The translations under genes were made by a program, and so were the position numbers. The notes beneath the pieces are model-generated. The model saw nothing but the letters and a program-made list of their open reading frames with translations, was not told the DNA's origin and ran no database searches. Source: Clostridiales bacterium (GTDB lineage: Bacteria > Bacillota > Clostridia > Oscillospirales > Oscillospiraceae). Taken from it: DNA of 64,000 bases. Below, piece after piece: positions 24,246 to 33,671 of this stretch. The stretch is taken from contig SFIY01000008.1 of NCBI GenBank assembly GCA_004555205.1, positions 1-64,000 of the forward strand. Reading direction: 5' to 3'. Every line of letters starts with the position of its first letter. Within the stretch, counting starts at the first letter, position 1.

Positions 24246-24277
24246 AATGCAATATTTATGTGTGAAGGAGAGCATTT

Positions 24278-24790
24278 ATGCGCGCTATGTATATTCCCGT
24301 GGGCCGGATCGTCAATGCCCACGGCATCCGCGGTGAGGTGAAGCTGAACCCTGCCATGGGCTTTGATCCGGCGTTTCTGGCGGAATTTGATACCATATAT
24401 ATTGACGGCAAAGCTACGCCCGTAAAAAATGCCCGTGTCCATAAATCCACGGTACTGCTGACCCTGCCCGGTGTGGAGGATATGGATGCGGCGCTTGCAC
24501 TGAAGGGCAAGGAGGTCTCCATCCTGCGCGACGATGCGGATATGCCTGAGGACGCGTATTTTGACATGGAGCTGGAGGGCCTGACCGTGCTGGACAGCGA
24601 AAGCGGCGCAGAGGTGGGCCAGATCAAGCGCGTGCTGCACTATCCGGCCCACAAGATCTATGAGGTCAAGGGCGGCGGCAGGGAATATCTGATTCCTGCG
24701 GTGCAGGGCGTGTTTATCGAATCCGTGGATATGGACGGCGGCACCATGCGCGTTCATATGATGAAAGGATTGGCAAGCGATGAGAATTGA
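24278..24790 (+). CDS. rimM: 16S rRNA processing protein RimM
   Basis: The 170-aa, two-domain 30S maturation factor has an N-terminal barrel (PVGRIVNAHGIRGEVKLNP) and a C-terminal PRC barrel (VGQIKRVLHYPAHKIYEVKGGGREYLIPAV). It binds S19 and helps fold the 30S head. The start follows GAAGGAGAGCATTT. It overlaps trmD by 11 nt, the standard rimM-trmD coupling. Confidence 0.95.
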   Translation: MRAMYIPVGRIVNAHGIRGEVKLNPAMGFDPAFLAEFDTIYIDGKATPVKNARVHKSTVLLTLPGVEDMDAALALKGKEVSILRDDADMPEDAYFDMELEGLTVLDSESGAEVGQIKRVLHYPAHKIYEVKGGGREYLIPAVQGVFIESVDMDGGTMRVHMMKGLASDEN

Positions 24791-25544
24791 CATCATGACA
24801 CTGTTTCCCGATGCCATCGAGGCGATGATGGGCCAGTCCATTATCGGCCGGGCGCAGGCAAAAGGCATTGTGACCATCGCCACCCACCAGATCCGCGACT
24901 ACACCACCAATAAGCAGATGCAGGTGGACGATTACCCCTACGGCGGCGGCCGCGGTGCGGTGATGCAGGCCGATCCGCTGTACCGCTGCTGGCAGCATAT
25001 CTGCGATGAGGCGGGGGAGCGGGTGCATACCATCTATCTGTCCCCCTGCGGCAGGGTGTTCGATCAGCAGCTTGCCAAGGAGCTGAAAGCGAATTACGAC
25101 CGTTTGATTCTGGTCTGCGGCCACTATGAGGGCGTTGATGAGCGCTTCATTGAGGAGTGCGTGGATGAGGAGATCTCCATGGGCGACTTTGTCCTGACCG
25201 GCGGTGAGATTCCCGCTATGGCGCTGGCGGATTGCCTGTGCCGTATGGTGCCGGGCGTACTGCCGGAGGAGAGCTGCTATACGGAGGAGAGCCATTGGGA
25301 CGGCCTTTTGGAATATCCCCAGTATTCCCGCCCCGAGGAATGGCATGGGCGCAGGGTGCCTGCCGTACTGCTCAGCGGCCACCACGGCAATGTGGCGGAC
25401 TGGCGCAGGAAAGAGAGCTACAAACGCACCATGACACGCCGTCCGGACCTGTTTGCCCGGTTCGACGAAAGACAACTGACCACCAAGCACGACCGTAAGG
25501 TGCTGGCGGAAGCCAAGCGGGAATTGGCGGAAGAACAGGAATAA
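24780..25544 (+). CDS. trmD: tRNA (guanine37-N1)-methyltransferase TrmD
   Basis: The 254-aa SPOUT enzyme makes m1G37 in tRNAs and so prevents +1 frameshifting. Signatures are the N-terminal IDIMTLFPDAIEAMM, DDYPYGGGRGAVMQADPL, the knot motif ILVCGHYEGVDERF and SMGDFVLTGGEIPAMALAD. The C-terminal domain with VPAVLLSGHHGNVADWRRKES is intact. It overlaps rimM and is followed by a strong terminator. Confidence 0.97.
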   Translation: MRIDIMTLFPDAIEAMMGQSIIGRAQAKGIVTIATHQIRDYTTNKQMQVDDYPYGGGRGAVMQADPLYRCWQHICDEAGERVHTIYLSPCGRVFDQQLAKELKANYDRLILVCGHYEGVDERFIEECVDEEISMGDFVLTGGEIPAMALADCLCRMVPGVLPEESCYTEESHWDGLLEYPQYSRPEEWHGRRVPAVLLSGHHGNVADWRRKESYKRTMTRRPDLFARFDERQLTTKHDRKVLAEAKRELAEEQE

Positions 25545-25549
25545 GCTCA

Positions 25550-25585
25550 AACAGTGCGGAAGGGAAGATTCCGCACTGTTTTTTT
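25550..25585 (+). terminator. Terminator of rimM-trmD
   Basis: The perfect stem AACAGTGCGGAA/TTCCGCACTGTT (25550-25561, 25569-25580) is followed by an unbroken T run to 25585. Confidence 0.9.
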
Positions 25586-25618
25586 GAAAAATTTTTCGTC
25601 CAACCGCCCATATTCGCC

Positions 25619-25647
25619 TTGACTTTTCCGGGAACATCGTGTATGAT
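25619..25647 (+). promoter_or_regulatory. Promoter of ylxM-ffh-rpsP-khpA
   Basis: TTGACT (25619-25624) and TATGAT (25642-25647) have a 17-nt spacer, 46 nt before the GTG start of ylxM. Confidence 0.75.
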
Positions 25648-25693
25648 ATACCTTGTTGTAAAGGAATATAACTTTACAGAAGGAGGAAATTCC

Positions 25694-26059
25694 GTGAAAA
25701 ACCAGACCTTTCGCATGACCATGCTGTTCGATTTTTACGGTGAGATCCTCACCGAGCGGCAGAAGGAGTTCTACGACCTGTACTATAACGAGGATCTGTC
25801 GTTGGCGGAGATTGCTGAAAACTACGGGATCTCCCGCCAGGGTGTGCGTGATGTGATCGTGCGTGCCGAGACGATCATGACGGAGCTGGAGGACAAGACG
25901 GGCCTTCTCAAGCGTTTTATGCAGATGCGTGATAAGCTTACCGCCATCGAGGAAGCGGCCGCCGAGATCCGTACCATTAACTGCCGCCGGTATGATAATC
26001 CCCGTATAGGGGAGCTGGCCGCGCTGATTGCAGACAATGCCGCATCGTTAAAGGAGTAA
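25694..26059 (+). CDS. ylxM: YlxM family SRP-associated DNA-binding-like protein
   Basis: The 121-aa protein carries a sigma-70 region 4-like helix-turn-helix (LTERQKEFYDLYYNEDLSLAEIAENYGISRQGVRDVIVRAE). YlxM is typically encoded before ffh and in Streptococcus modulates SRP GTPase activity. The start is GTG at 25694 with AGAAGGAGG 8 nt upstream; the longer frame to 25,619 overlaps the promoter. Four nt separate it from ffh. Confidence 0.9.
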   Translation: MKNQTFRMTMLFDFYGEILTERQKEFYDLYYNEDLSLAEIAENYGISRQGVRDVIVRAETIMTELEDKTGLLKRFMQMRDKLTAIEEAAAEIRTINCRRYDNPRIGELAALIADNAASLKE

Positions 26060-26063
26060 ACCT

Positions 26064-27443
<1,380 letters not shown>

Positions 27444-27515
27444 ATGAAGTCTATAAGTGCTGAAGCATTTATGAAATAAAAAATCATCAATTTATATTAT
27501 TGGAGGAAACAAACT

Positions 27516-27755
27516 ATGGTTAAGATTCGTCTGAGAAGAATGGGCGCTAAGAAGGCTCCTTACTATCGCGTGGTCGTCGCTGATTCCCGCTATCCCCGTG
27601 ACGGCCGTTTCATCGAGGAGATCGGTTCCTACAACCCCTGTGTATCTCCTGCTGAGATCAAGATTGACGCTGAGCGCGCCAAGGAGTGGATCAAGACCGG
27701 TGCACAGCCCACTGAAACCGTTCGTGCTCTGCTGAAGAAGGTCGACGTACTGTAA
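27516..27755 (+). CDS. rpsP: 30S ribosomal protein S16
   Basis: The 79-aa protein has the canonical start MVKIRLRRMGAKKAPYYRVVVADSR and the conserved FIEEIGSYNPC. Usual bacterial length is about 80-90 aa. The start follows TTGGAGGAAACAAACT. It belongs to the ffh operon, 15 nt before khpA, the order known from Bacillus. Confidence 0.98.
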   Translation: MVKIRLRRMGAKKAPYYRVVVADSRYPRDGRFIEEIGSYNPCVSPAEIKIDAERAKEWIKTGAQPTETVRALLKKVDVL

Positions 27756-27770
27756 TTCGGGGGCAAAACC

Positions 27771-28001
27771 ATGAAGGATTTGCTGCTCTACATTGCCAGA
27801 AGCCTTGTGGAACACCCGGATCAGGTTACTGTGACTGAGGTGGAAAACGGCGATGAGCTGACGCTGGAGCTGCGTGTGGCACCCGAAGATATGGGTAAGG
27901 TGATCGGCCGTCAGGGCCGTATTGCCAAGGAGATCCGCACCGTGGTGCGCTCCTATGCCCAGCGCAAAGGCGTTAAGGTTTCGGTTGATATTTGTGATTA
28001 A
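27771..28001 (+). CDS. khpA: KH-domain RNA-binding protein KhpA (YlqC)
   Basis: The 76-aa single KH domain has the GxxG loop in VIGRQGRIAKEIRTVVRSYA. KhpA works with KhpB/EloR in RNA binding and cell-elongation control in Firmicutes. It follows rpsP as in most Firmicutes and ends at a strong terminator. Confidence 0.95.
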   Translation: MKDLLLYIARSLVEHPDQVTVTEVENGDELTLELRVAPEDMGKVIGRQGRIAKEIRTVVRSYAQRKGVKVSVDICD

Positions 28002-28003
28002 CG

Positions 28004-28040
28004 AAAAAAAGAACCGTTCCGGAAGGAACGGTTCTTTTTT
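28004..28040. terminator. Bidirectional terminator between khpA and asnA
   Basis: The perfect stem GAACCGTTCC/GGAACGGTTC is extended by A7/T6 (28004-28020, 28025-28040) with a 4-nt loop, between convergent genes. Confidence 0.9.
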
Positions 28041-28064
28041 ATGGAATTGTATAAAACAAAAATT

Positions 28065-29075
28065 TTACAGCAGCATAATGCCGGCCTTTTCGCACTGCTC
28101 GCAGGTGTCGGCATCCCACAGGCTGGCCTGCACTTCACCGATATGGCAGGTGCCGATCATGAGCATGCACAGACGGGACTGACCGATACCGCCGCCGATG
28201 GTCAGGGGCAGTTCGCCGTTGAGCAGCATCTTGTGGAAGGGCAGTTCCCGGCGATCGTCGCAGCCGCGAATGGCCAACTGGCGATCCATGGCAGCCTCAT
28301 CCACGCGAATCCCCATGGAGGAGATCTCAAGAGCGCGGCCCAGAACGTCATCCCAGAACAGGATGTCGCCGTTGAGCTGCCAGTCGTCGTAGTCGGGCGC
28401 ACGGCCGTCGTGGGGCTTGCCGGACCGCTTCAGATCACCGCCGATCTGCATCAAAAACACGGTCTTGTGCTCTTTGCAGACCAGATCCTCGCGCTCTTTG
28501 GCGGTCAGATCGGGATACCGGTCCTCCAGCTCCTGGGTGGAAACGAAGTACACATCGCGGCATAGCTTTGTGTGCAGGCTGGGGAAGGCAATCTGCAGCG
28601 CATCGTTGGTTTCGCAGATGGCGCCTACGATGGCGCGCACCACCTGACGCAGATAGCTCTCGTTGCGGTCTTCCCGCTCGATGACCTTTTCCCAGTCCCA
28701 CTGGTCCACATAGATGGAGTGCAGGTTGTCCACAGCCTCGTCGCGGCGAATGGCGTTCATATCAGTGAACAGACCCTTGCCCACATTGAACTCATAGCGC
28801 TTGAGCGCCAGACGCTTCCACTTAGCCAGGGAATGTACCACCTGACCGTTGGCGCCCACATCGGGGATGTCAAAAGCAACAGGGCGCTCCACGCCGTTGA
28901 GGTTGTCGTTCAAACCGGAATTTTCATCAACAAACAGGGGAGCGGACACGCGGCGCAGATTCAGCGCATTGCTCAGATTCACCTGAAAATTGCTTTTGAT
29001 AAATTCAATGGCCCGCTGCATCTCGTAAATGGAGAGCGGCGTTTTGTAGCCTTCGGGAATGTAGACTTTGCTCAT
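28065..29075 (-). CDS. asnA: Aspartate-ammonia ligase AsnA
   Basis: The 336-aa class II synthetase-like enzyme makes asparagine from aspartate, ammonia and ATP. Diagnostic segments are RVSAPLFVDENSGLNDNLNGVERPV near the N-terminus, LHSIYVDQWDWEKVI and the C-terminal TIGGGIGQSRLCMLMI (motif 3-like with its Arg). Usual AsnA length is about 330 aa. The start follows AAAGAGGTGCTTACGC. It is monocistronic. Confidence 0.96.
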   Translation of the reverse strand: MSKVYIPEGYKTPLSIYEMQRAIEFIKSNFQVNLSNALNLRRVSAPLFVDENSGLNDNLNGVERPVAFDIPDVGANGQVVHSLAKWKRLALKRYEFNVGKGLFTDMNAIRRDEAVDNLHSIYVDQWDWEKVIEREDRNESYLRQVVRAIVGAICETNDALQIAFPSLHTKLCRDVYFVSTQELEDRYPDLTAKEREDLVCKEHKTVFLMQIGGDLKRSGKPHDGRAPDYDDWQLNGDILFWDDVLGRALEISSMGIRVDEAAMDRQLAIRGCDDRRELPFHKMLLNGELPLTIGGGIGQSRLCMLMIGTCHIGEVQASLWDADTCEQCEKAGIMLL

Positions 29076-29111
29076 GCGTAAGCACCTCTTTCTGTAAAAA
29101 ATATGTCATGT

Positions 29112-29140
29112 ATTATATAACGCTATAAAGCGAAAAGCAA
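29112..29140 (-). promoter_or_regulatory. Promoter of asnA
   Basis: On the minus strand TTGCTT (29140-29135) and TATAAT (29117-29112) are separated by 17 nt, about 37 nt upstream of the start. Confidence 0.7.
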
Positions 29141-29170
29141 GAAGAAAAATCACAAAAATAAGAAAAATCG

Positions 29171-29208
29171 AAAAAAAGACAGGCATCGTCCGTAAAAGAC
29201 GATGCCTG
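29171..29208 (-). terminator. Terminator of the DtxR-like regulator gene
   Basis: The stem CAGGCATCGTC/GACGATGCCTG (29180-29190, 29198-29208) is followed on the minus strand by a run of seven T residues (29177-29171). Confidence 0.85.
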
Positions 29209-29215
29209 AGATGTT

Positions 29216-29578
29216 TTATTTTTGCGCAAATTGCTTCAATGCGGCAAAAGAGGTGTCGCTGATCACATGCTCAATGCGGCAGGCATCCTCTGCGGCGGTT
29301 TCCTCGTCCACACCCAGGCGCATCAAAAATTCGGTCAGAAATGTATGGCGCTCATAGATTTTTTCCGCCACCGCAAGGCCGGCCTCCGTCAGCGTTAAGA
29401 AGCCGCCTTCGTCCATTGTGACATAGCCGCCGCTTTTCAGCAGGCCCATGGCACGGCTGACACTGGGCTTGGAGTATCCCATGTACTCGCCCACATCAAT
29501 GGAGCGCACCGTGTTGGATGTTCTGGATAACACATAGATCGTCTCCAGATACATTTCGCCGGATTCCTGCAGATGCAT
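29216..29578 (-). CDS. DtxR/MntR-family metal-dependent repressor
   Basis: The 120-aa protein has an N-terminal winged helix (TVRSIDVGEYMGYSKPSVSRAMGLLKSGGYV) and the metal-binding dimerisation domain with ligand-type residues ERHTFL, EEDACRIEHVIS (Glu, Cys, His). It lacks the C-terminal SH3 domain of full DtxR, like MntR. The ATG at 29578 follows AGGAGGTGTATATC and is preferred over 29638. Divergence from feoAB with DtxR-box-like dyads between suggests that it represses iron uptake when Fe2+ is plentiful, although Mn2+ sensing cannot be excluded. Confidence 0.88.
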   Translation of the reverse strand: MHLQESGEMYLETIYVLSRTSNTVRSIDVGEYMGYSKPSVSRAMGLLKSGGYVTMDEGGFLTLTEAGLAVAEKIYERHTFLTEFLMRLGVDEETAAEDACRIEHVISDTSFAALKQFAQK

Positions 29579-29609
29579 GATATACACCTCCTGATTAACA
29601 TATATGGCA

Positions 29610-29654
29610 AGCATACCATACCCATTGAAAAAAATCAAGTTAGCAAATGATAAC
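29610..29654 (-). promoter_or_regulatory. Regulator promoter overlapping a DtxR-box-like dyad
   Basis: On the minus strand TTGATT (29638-29633) and TATGCT (29615-29610) are 17 nt apart. The dyad GTTAGCAAATGATAAC (29639-29654) abuts the -35, a likely autoregulatory operator. Confidence 0.6.
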
Positions 29655-29661
29655 TTTACTA

Positions 29662-29690
29662 TTGACTTTACGGTTAGCCTATGCTAATAT
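29662..29690 (+). promoter_or_regulatory. feo promoter containing a DtxR-type operator
   Basis: TTGACT (29662-29667) and TAATAT (29685-29690) are 17 nt apart. The spacer carries GGTTAGCCTATGCTAA with the dyad TTAGC-CTAT-GCTAA (29674-29687), close to the classic DtxR/IdeR iron box. Confidence 0.75.
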
Positions 29691-29729
29691 GTGACCAAAG
29701 AAAAATACAAACCCGATGGGAGGCACAAT

Positions 29730-29963
29730 ATGACACTGAATGAATTAAAAGTCGGCAGCACGGCTGTTATTAAGACGGTAGGCGGCGAGGGTGCGCTGCG
29801 CTGCCGTTTGCTGGACATGGGATTGATTCCCCGTACATGGGTGACGCTGCAAAAGGTAGCGCCGATGGGGGACCCTATTGAGATCCGCGTGCGCGGCTAT
29901 GAACTGACGCTGCGTGTGGACGATGCGAAAAAAATCGAGATTGAGGAGGTGGCCAAGGCATGA
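29730..29963 (+). CDS. feoA: Ferrous iron transport accessory protein FeoA
   Basis: The 77-aa SH3-like protein has the family pattern LKVGSTAVIKTVGGEGALRCRLLDMGLIPRTWV and a C-terminal VDDAKKIEIE. It supports FeoB-mediated Fe2+ uptake at the membrane. The ATG at 29730 follows GGGAGGCACAAT; the longer frame to 29691 has no site. Its stop overlaps the feoB start (ATGA). Confidence 0.95.
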   Translation: MTLNELKVGSTAVIKTVGGEGALRCRLLDMGLIPRTWVTLQKVAPMGDPIEIRVRGYELTLRVDDAKKIEIEEVAKA

Positions 29964-31969
29964 TTTTTGCATTGGTAGGCAACCAGAATTGCGGCAAGAC
30001 CACGCTTTTTAACGCCCTGACCGGCTCGAACCAGCATGTGGGCAATTTCCCCGGCGTGACGGTGGACCAGAAGATGGGTCAGATCAAGGCGTATAAGAAC
30101 TGCTCCGTGGTGGACCTGCCGGGCATCTACTCGCTGCGTCCTTACACCCAGGAGGAGATCGTATCCCGGGATTTTATCATCAATGAGAAGCCGGACGGCA
30201 TCATCAATATTGTGGATGCCACCAATATTGAGCGCAACCTCTATTTAACGCTGCAATTGCTGGAACTGCGCGTGCCCATGGTGCTGGCGCTGAATATGAT
30301 GGACGAGGTTCATGCCAATGGCGGCACGATCGATGTGAAAAAGCTCTCGGGTATGCTGGGCATCCCCGTTGTGCCGATCACGGCCGCCAAGGGTGAGGGC
30401 GTGTCGGAGCTCATTGACCAGGCCGTGCAGACGGCGCGGCAAAAGGTGCAGCCGAAGGTCTACGACTTCTGCGCCGGCAACTCGGCGGTGCACCGCTGTA
30501 TTCACGCGGTGGTACATATCATTGAAGACCATGCCGACCGCCTGGGCATTCCCGCCCGTTTCTGTGCCACAAAGCTCATTGAAGGCGAGGAGGGCTTTGC
30601 CGATGAAATGGGCCTTGACCAGAACGAAAAGGAGCTGCTGGAGCATTGTATCGTGCAGATGGAGGCGGAAAACGGCCTGGACCGCAATGCCTCTCTGGCC
30701 GATATGCGCTATACCTTCATTGAGGGGGTTGTGGCGGCGTCTGTGGTCAAGTGCCATGAGAGCAAGGAGCATCGCCGTTCCATGCAGATGGATAAGGTGC
30801 TCACCGGCAAATATACGGCGATTCCGGTGTTCCTGGCGGTTATGTTCCTCATTTTCTATCTGACCTTCCATGTGATCGGTGCGGCACTGTCGGATTATCT
30901 GAGCATGGGCATCGATGCCCTGACCGGCGTGGTGGATCACGGTTTGACACTTTACGGTATCAACCCTGTGGTACATAGCCTGATGATTGACGGCATCTTT
31001 GCCGGGGTGGGCAGTGTGCTGTCGTTCCTGCCCATTATTGTGACGCTGTTTTTCTTCCTCTCCATTTTGGAGGATACCGGGTACATGGCCCGTGTGGCGT
31101 TTGTTATGGACAAGCTGCTGCGTAAGGTGGGGTTGTCCGGCCGCAGCTTTGTGCCCATGCTGATCGGCTTCGGCTGCTCGGTGCCTGCCATTATGGCCAC
31201 CCGTACCGTATCCTCTGACCGTGATCGGAAGATGACCATTTTGCTCACACCTTACATGAGCTGCTCTGCGAAGATTCCCATCTATGCGGTCTTTTCCGCC
31301 GCCTTTTTCCCTCGATACAGCGCCCTTGTGATGATCGGGCTGTATGTGACGGGTATCGTCATGGGCATTCTCGTGGCATTGGTGCTCAAGCATACGGCGT
31401 TCCGCGGCCAGCCGGTGCCCTTTGTTATGGAGCTGCCCAATTACCGTATGCCCTCTGCCAAGAGTGTGGGACTGCTGCTGTGGGAAAAGGCACGGGACTT
31501 TTTAGAACGCGCCTTTACGGTCATTTTTGTGGCCACCATCATCATCTGGTTCCTGCAGACCTTTGACACGCGATTGAATGTGGTCACCGACAGTGCCGAC
31601 AGCCTGCTGGCGCTGGTGGGCCGGTGGCTCGCCGTCTTCTTCCGTCCGCTGGGCTTCGGTGATTGGCGCATGGCCACGGCGCTGATCTCCGGCTTTACGG
31701 CCAAGGAGGCGGTGGTGTCCACCATGTCGGTGCTGCTGGGCACCAGTGTTGCCTCTCTCGGCAGCGCACTGGGCGCATTCTTTACGCCGCTCACGGCGCT
31801 CAGCTTCCTGGTCTTTACGCTGCTTTATACGCCCTGCGTGGCGGCCGTAGCGGCCATTCGCCGTGAACTGGGCAGTGCGCTGGATGCCTTTTTCGTGGTG
31901 CTGATGCAGTGCGGCGTGGCATGGATTGCCGCCTTTGCAGTCTACCGGATCGGAGGAATGTTGCTATGA
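29960..31969 (+). CDS. feoB: Ferrous iron transporter FeoB
   Basis: The 669-aa protein has an N-terminal G domain (G1 GNQNCGKTT, G2 NFPGVTVDQK, G3 DLPGIYSL, G4 NMMD) and a helical spacer. The membrane half has eight or so helices carrying the two gate motifs GFGCSVPAIMATR and MSCSAKIPIYAVF. It imports Fe2+, as expected in an anaerobic gut-type habitat. It is translationally coupled to feoA upstream and to a small Cys-rich protein downstream. Confidence 0.97.
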   Translation: MIFALVGNQNCGKTTLFNALTGSNQHVGNFPGVTVDQKMGQIKAYKNCSVVDLPGIYSLRPYTQEEIVSRDFIINEKPDGIINIVDATNIERNLYLTLQLLELRVPMVLALNMMDEVHANGGTIDVKKLSGMLGIPVVPITAAKGEGVSELIDQAVQTARQKVQPKVYDFCAGNSAVHRCIHAVVHIIEDHADRLGIPARFCATKLIEGEEGFADEMGLDQNEKELLEHCIVQMEAENGLDRNASLADMRYTFIEGVVAASVVKCHESKEHRRSMQMDKVLTGKYTAIPVFLAVMFLIFYLTFHVIGAALSDYLSMGIDALTGVVDHGLTLYGINPVVHSLMIDGIFAGVGSVLSFLPIIVTLFFFLSILEDTGYMARVAFVMDKLLRKVGLSGRSFVPMLIGFGCSVPAIMATRTVSSDRDRKMTILLTPYMSCSAKIPIYAVFSAAFFPRYSALVMIGLYVTGIVMGILVALVLKHTAFRGQPVPFVMELPNYRMPSAKSVGLLLWEKARDFLERAFTVIFVATIIIWFLQTFDTRLNVVTDSADSLLALVGRWLAVFFRPLGFGDWRMATALISGFTAKEAVVSTMSVLLGTSVASLGSALGAFFTPLTALSFLVFTLLYTPCVAAVAAIRRELGSALDAFFVVLMQCGVAWIAAFAVYRIGGMLL

Positions 31970-32109
31970 CGCTTTTGGATGTTTTGCTCATTTTGATCGT
32001 GCTGACAGCCGTTGTCGCGGCGGTGCGTTACATGGTCCGTCATAAGGGCAAAGGCTGTCATGGCCATTGCGCCGGCTGCCGGAGTAAGTGCAGCCATTGT
32101 AAAGAATGA
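31966..32109 (+). CDS. FeoB-associated Cys-rich membrane peptide
   Basis: The 47-aa protein has one membrane helix (TLLDVLLILIVLTAVVAAVRYM) and a cytoplasmic tail with CHGHCAGCRSKCSHC, five cysteines and two histidines. It overlaps feoB by 4 nt (ATGA). Such peptides follow feoB in many Firmicutes and may bind iron or an Fe-S cluster, taking the place of FeoC. The start at 31966 is fixed by the coupling. Confidence 0.85.
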   Translation: MTLLDVLLILIVLTAVVAAVRYMVRHKGKGCHGHCAGCRSKCSHCKE

Positions 32110-32110
32110 G

Positions 32111-32141
32111 AAAAAGGAACGGTTTTACCGTTCCTTTTTTT
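32111..32141. terminator. Bidirectional terminator after the feo operon
   Basis: The stem AAAAAGGAACGG/CCGTTCCTTTTT (32111-32122, 32129-32140) serves feo. It also overlaps the last codons of the convergent gene, which encode the basic tail QKKER. Confidence 0.85.
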
Positions 32142-32790
32142 GCAGTCGATGCCGCCGCCTATCCCATAGAATGACCGCTGCGCAGATGACAAGCAGCGTC
32201 AGTGCGATAAAAACGGCACAGTTACGAAAGAATACCGCCGGCATGATGAGGATCACCGGGTCGGTGTCGGGATAAAAAAGCCAGTTGGATTTTCCGGGGA
32301 AAAAGATGCTGTGGAATATAACAAAGGCCCGGTTAAAATCCAATGCCACCAGTACGCCGATTACGAGAAAAAGACTCAATAACCCCACACATCCCCAAAA
32401 AGCGCCGCTGTGCCCGCCGATACGGCACAGGCGCCATTTTCTGCTGCGGCAGAATACGGCAATCAAAACAAGCGCGGCCAGAGACAGGAAGAAAACCTGG
32501 AAATCCAGCAGAAACAGCCGCCTTACATCGGCAAAATGGGAAGCGCCGTCAGGGGAAAAGGGGAGTATCCCTGCGGAAAACTCACTTTGCAAACCAAGGC
32601 AGTAGTCCATCACGTCCGAAAAAGCCGCTTTGATTTCGCTGCCTGTCAAACCGCTTTGGCTGCAAAGCTGCAGCGGGCGGATATGCAGGGAGAAAAACGG
32701 CTTCATCAGCAGCAGCGGAATGCCGATCGCGCCGCTCAGTATCGCCAGCGCCGAGAAGGGAATTGTCAGAACGGACAGCAGTTTCCTCAT
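32125..32790 (-). CDS. DUF1461 (TIGR01906) integral membrane protein
   Basis: The 221-aa protein has four main membrane helices and a large extracytoplasmic loop after the first. The order matches the TIGR01906/DUF1461 family: N-terminal helix, a loop with DVMDYCLGLQSEF and HFADVRRLF, then three helices. In enterococci and lactobacilli a DUF1461 protein (Lit) remodels lipoproteins, but the family is diverse and that role is only a possibility here. It overlaps the gene upstream by 4 nt. Confidence 0.75.
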   Translation of the reverse strand: MRKLLSVLTIPFSALAILSGAIGIPLLLMKPFFSLHIRPLQLCSQSGLTGSEIKAAFSDVMDYCLGLQSEFSAGILPFSPDGASHFADVRRLFLLDFQVFFLSLAALVLIAVFCRSRKWRLCRIGGHSGAFWGCVGLLSLFLVIGVLVALDFNRAFVIFHSIFFPGKSNWLFYPDTDPVILIMPAVFFRNCAVFIALTLLVICAAVILWDRRRHRLQKKER

Positions 32791-33440
32791 ACCGTACTCC
32801 TTTCCTTAAAAGAAACCGTAATGCCGGACAGTACCAATAATACCTGCCCCGGCAGATAGAACAGCCACATACCGATGTGGGCAAAGCGCTCCCACCGGAC
32901 GGGAAAGAGCGCCGGTGCATTGCTGATGCCCACACAAATGTCGCAGCACAGGAAGAGCAGCAGCCCCCAAAAGAACAGACCGCCCCGTGGGCACTCGATC
33001 ACATTGCCGATAAAGGCAGAGAAGTAAACAGCCGCCAAAATATGCAGCGGCGTGAGTAAAGCCAGAAGATATTCCAGACACAGCACCGCAGACAGCAGCG
33101 CCAAACGCAGGTATAGGCGCGTTTGACGCCCGGTATCTCTCCGGATCCTGAAAAGATAGAGGATTTGCACCAACAAAAACAGCGCAACGCCCAACCCATA
33201 CAGATCCTCCAACAGCAGCAAAAAAGTGTCCGCCGCCACGGTCAACCCGAGGGCCGCCGCCATCAGCCGATCACCGCCCCGCAGTGCGAGGTAGAGGGCG
33301 AAGAGAAAACACAGGACGATGGCCGTATATTTCACATACTTGCTGTCTGCGCCAAACAGGTCTGCCAGCAGGAACCATATATACAGAGCACTTTCCGCCG
33401 ATAAAAACAGGCGCACGGAAGTAAAACGAAGAATTTTCAA
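32787..33440 (-). CDS. Polytopic membrane protein, possibly YhhN/lysoplasmalogenase-like
   Basis: The 217-aa protein is almost entirely membrane helices (seven or eight). The spacing of acidic residues in helices (LTVAADTFLLLLEDLYGLG, CCDICVGISN) recalls the YhhN/TMEM86 family that cleaves lysoplasmalogens, but I am not certain. The start is TTG at 33440 (MKILRF) with AGAGGTGG upstream; no ATG fits. It is co-transcribed and translationally coupled with the DUF1461 gene. Confidence 0.65.
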   Translation of the reverse strand: MKILRFTSVRLFLSAESALYIWFLLADLFGADSKYVKYTAIVLCFLFALYLALRGGDRLMAAALGLTVAADTFLLLLEDLYGLGVALFLLVQILYLFRIRRDTGRQTRLYLRLALLSAVLCLEYLLALLTPLHILAAVYFSAFIGNVIECPRGGLFFWGLLLFLCCDICVGISNAPALFPVRWERFAHIGMWLFYLPGQVLLVLSGITVSFKERSTV

Positions 33441-33464
33441 TACAAACCACCTCTGTGTAGCTAT

Positions 33465-33493
33465 TTTATATCATATAAGTATAACTGTGTCAA
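33465..33493 (-). promoter_or_regulatory. Promoter of the two-gene membrane protein operon
   Basis: On the minus strand TTGACA (33493-33488) and TATAAA (33470-33465) are 17 nt apart, 25 nt before the TTG start. Confidence 0.75.
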
Positions 33494-33548
33494 CGGGCGG
33501 TATTACCGGCCGTTGGTGAAAACGGTGCCGCAGGAAAAAGGCAAAACG

Positions 33549-33599
33549 GAAGGGCTTGCCGCCTGCTCTTCACAGACAGCAAGCCCTTTCGGCTGCTTG
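33549..33599 (-). terminator. Terminator-like hairpin downstream of the SOD gene
   Basis: The stem AAGGGCTTGC/GCAAGCCCTT (33550-33559, 33589-33598) has a long imperfect loop. On the minus strand TTCCGTTTTGCCTTTTTCC follows. A second hairpin, AAGTTAGA/TCTAACTT (33608-33631), lies closer to the gene. Confidence 0.5.
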
Positions 33600-33671
33600 A
33601 ACAATTCAAGTTAGAAATATTTGTCTAACTTTTTGGCCTCACTTCACTCTGCTGTTCGGCGTGACGCTGTT

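Larger units (their letters stand above)
23954..24277. other. Intergenic region with divergent promoters and a structured yabE-like leader
   Basis: The region holds the minus-strand promoter at 24,046-24,074, a leader with an inverted repeat (AAATTGT at 24008-24014, ACAATTT at 24025-24031) and a GC-rich hairpin with a T-run on the plus strand (23,971-23,993). A plus-strand promoter for rimM lies at 24,216-24,245. No gene is visible. Confidence 0.5.
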
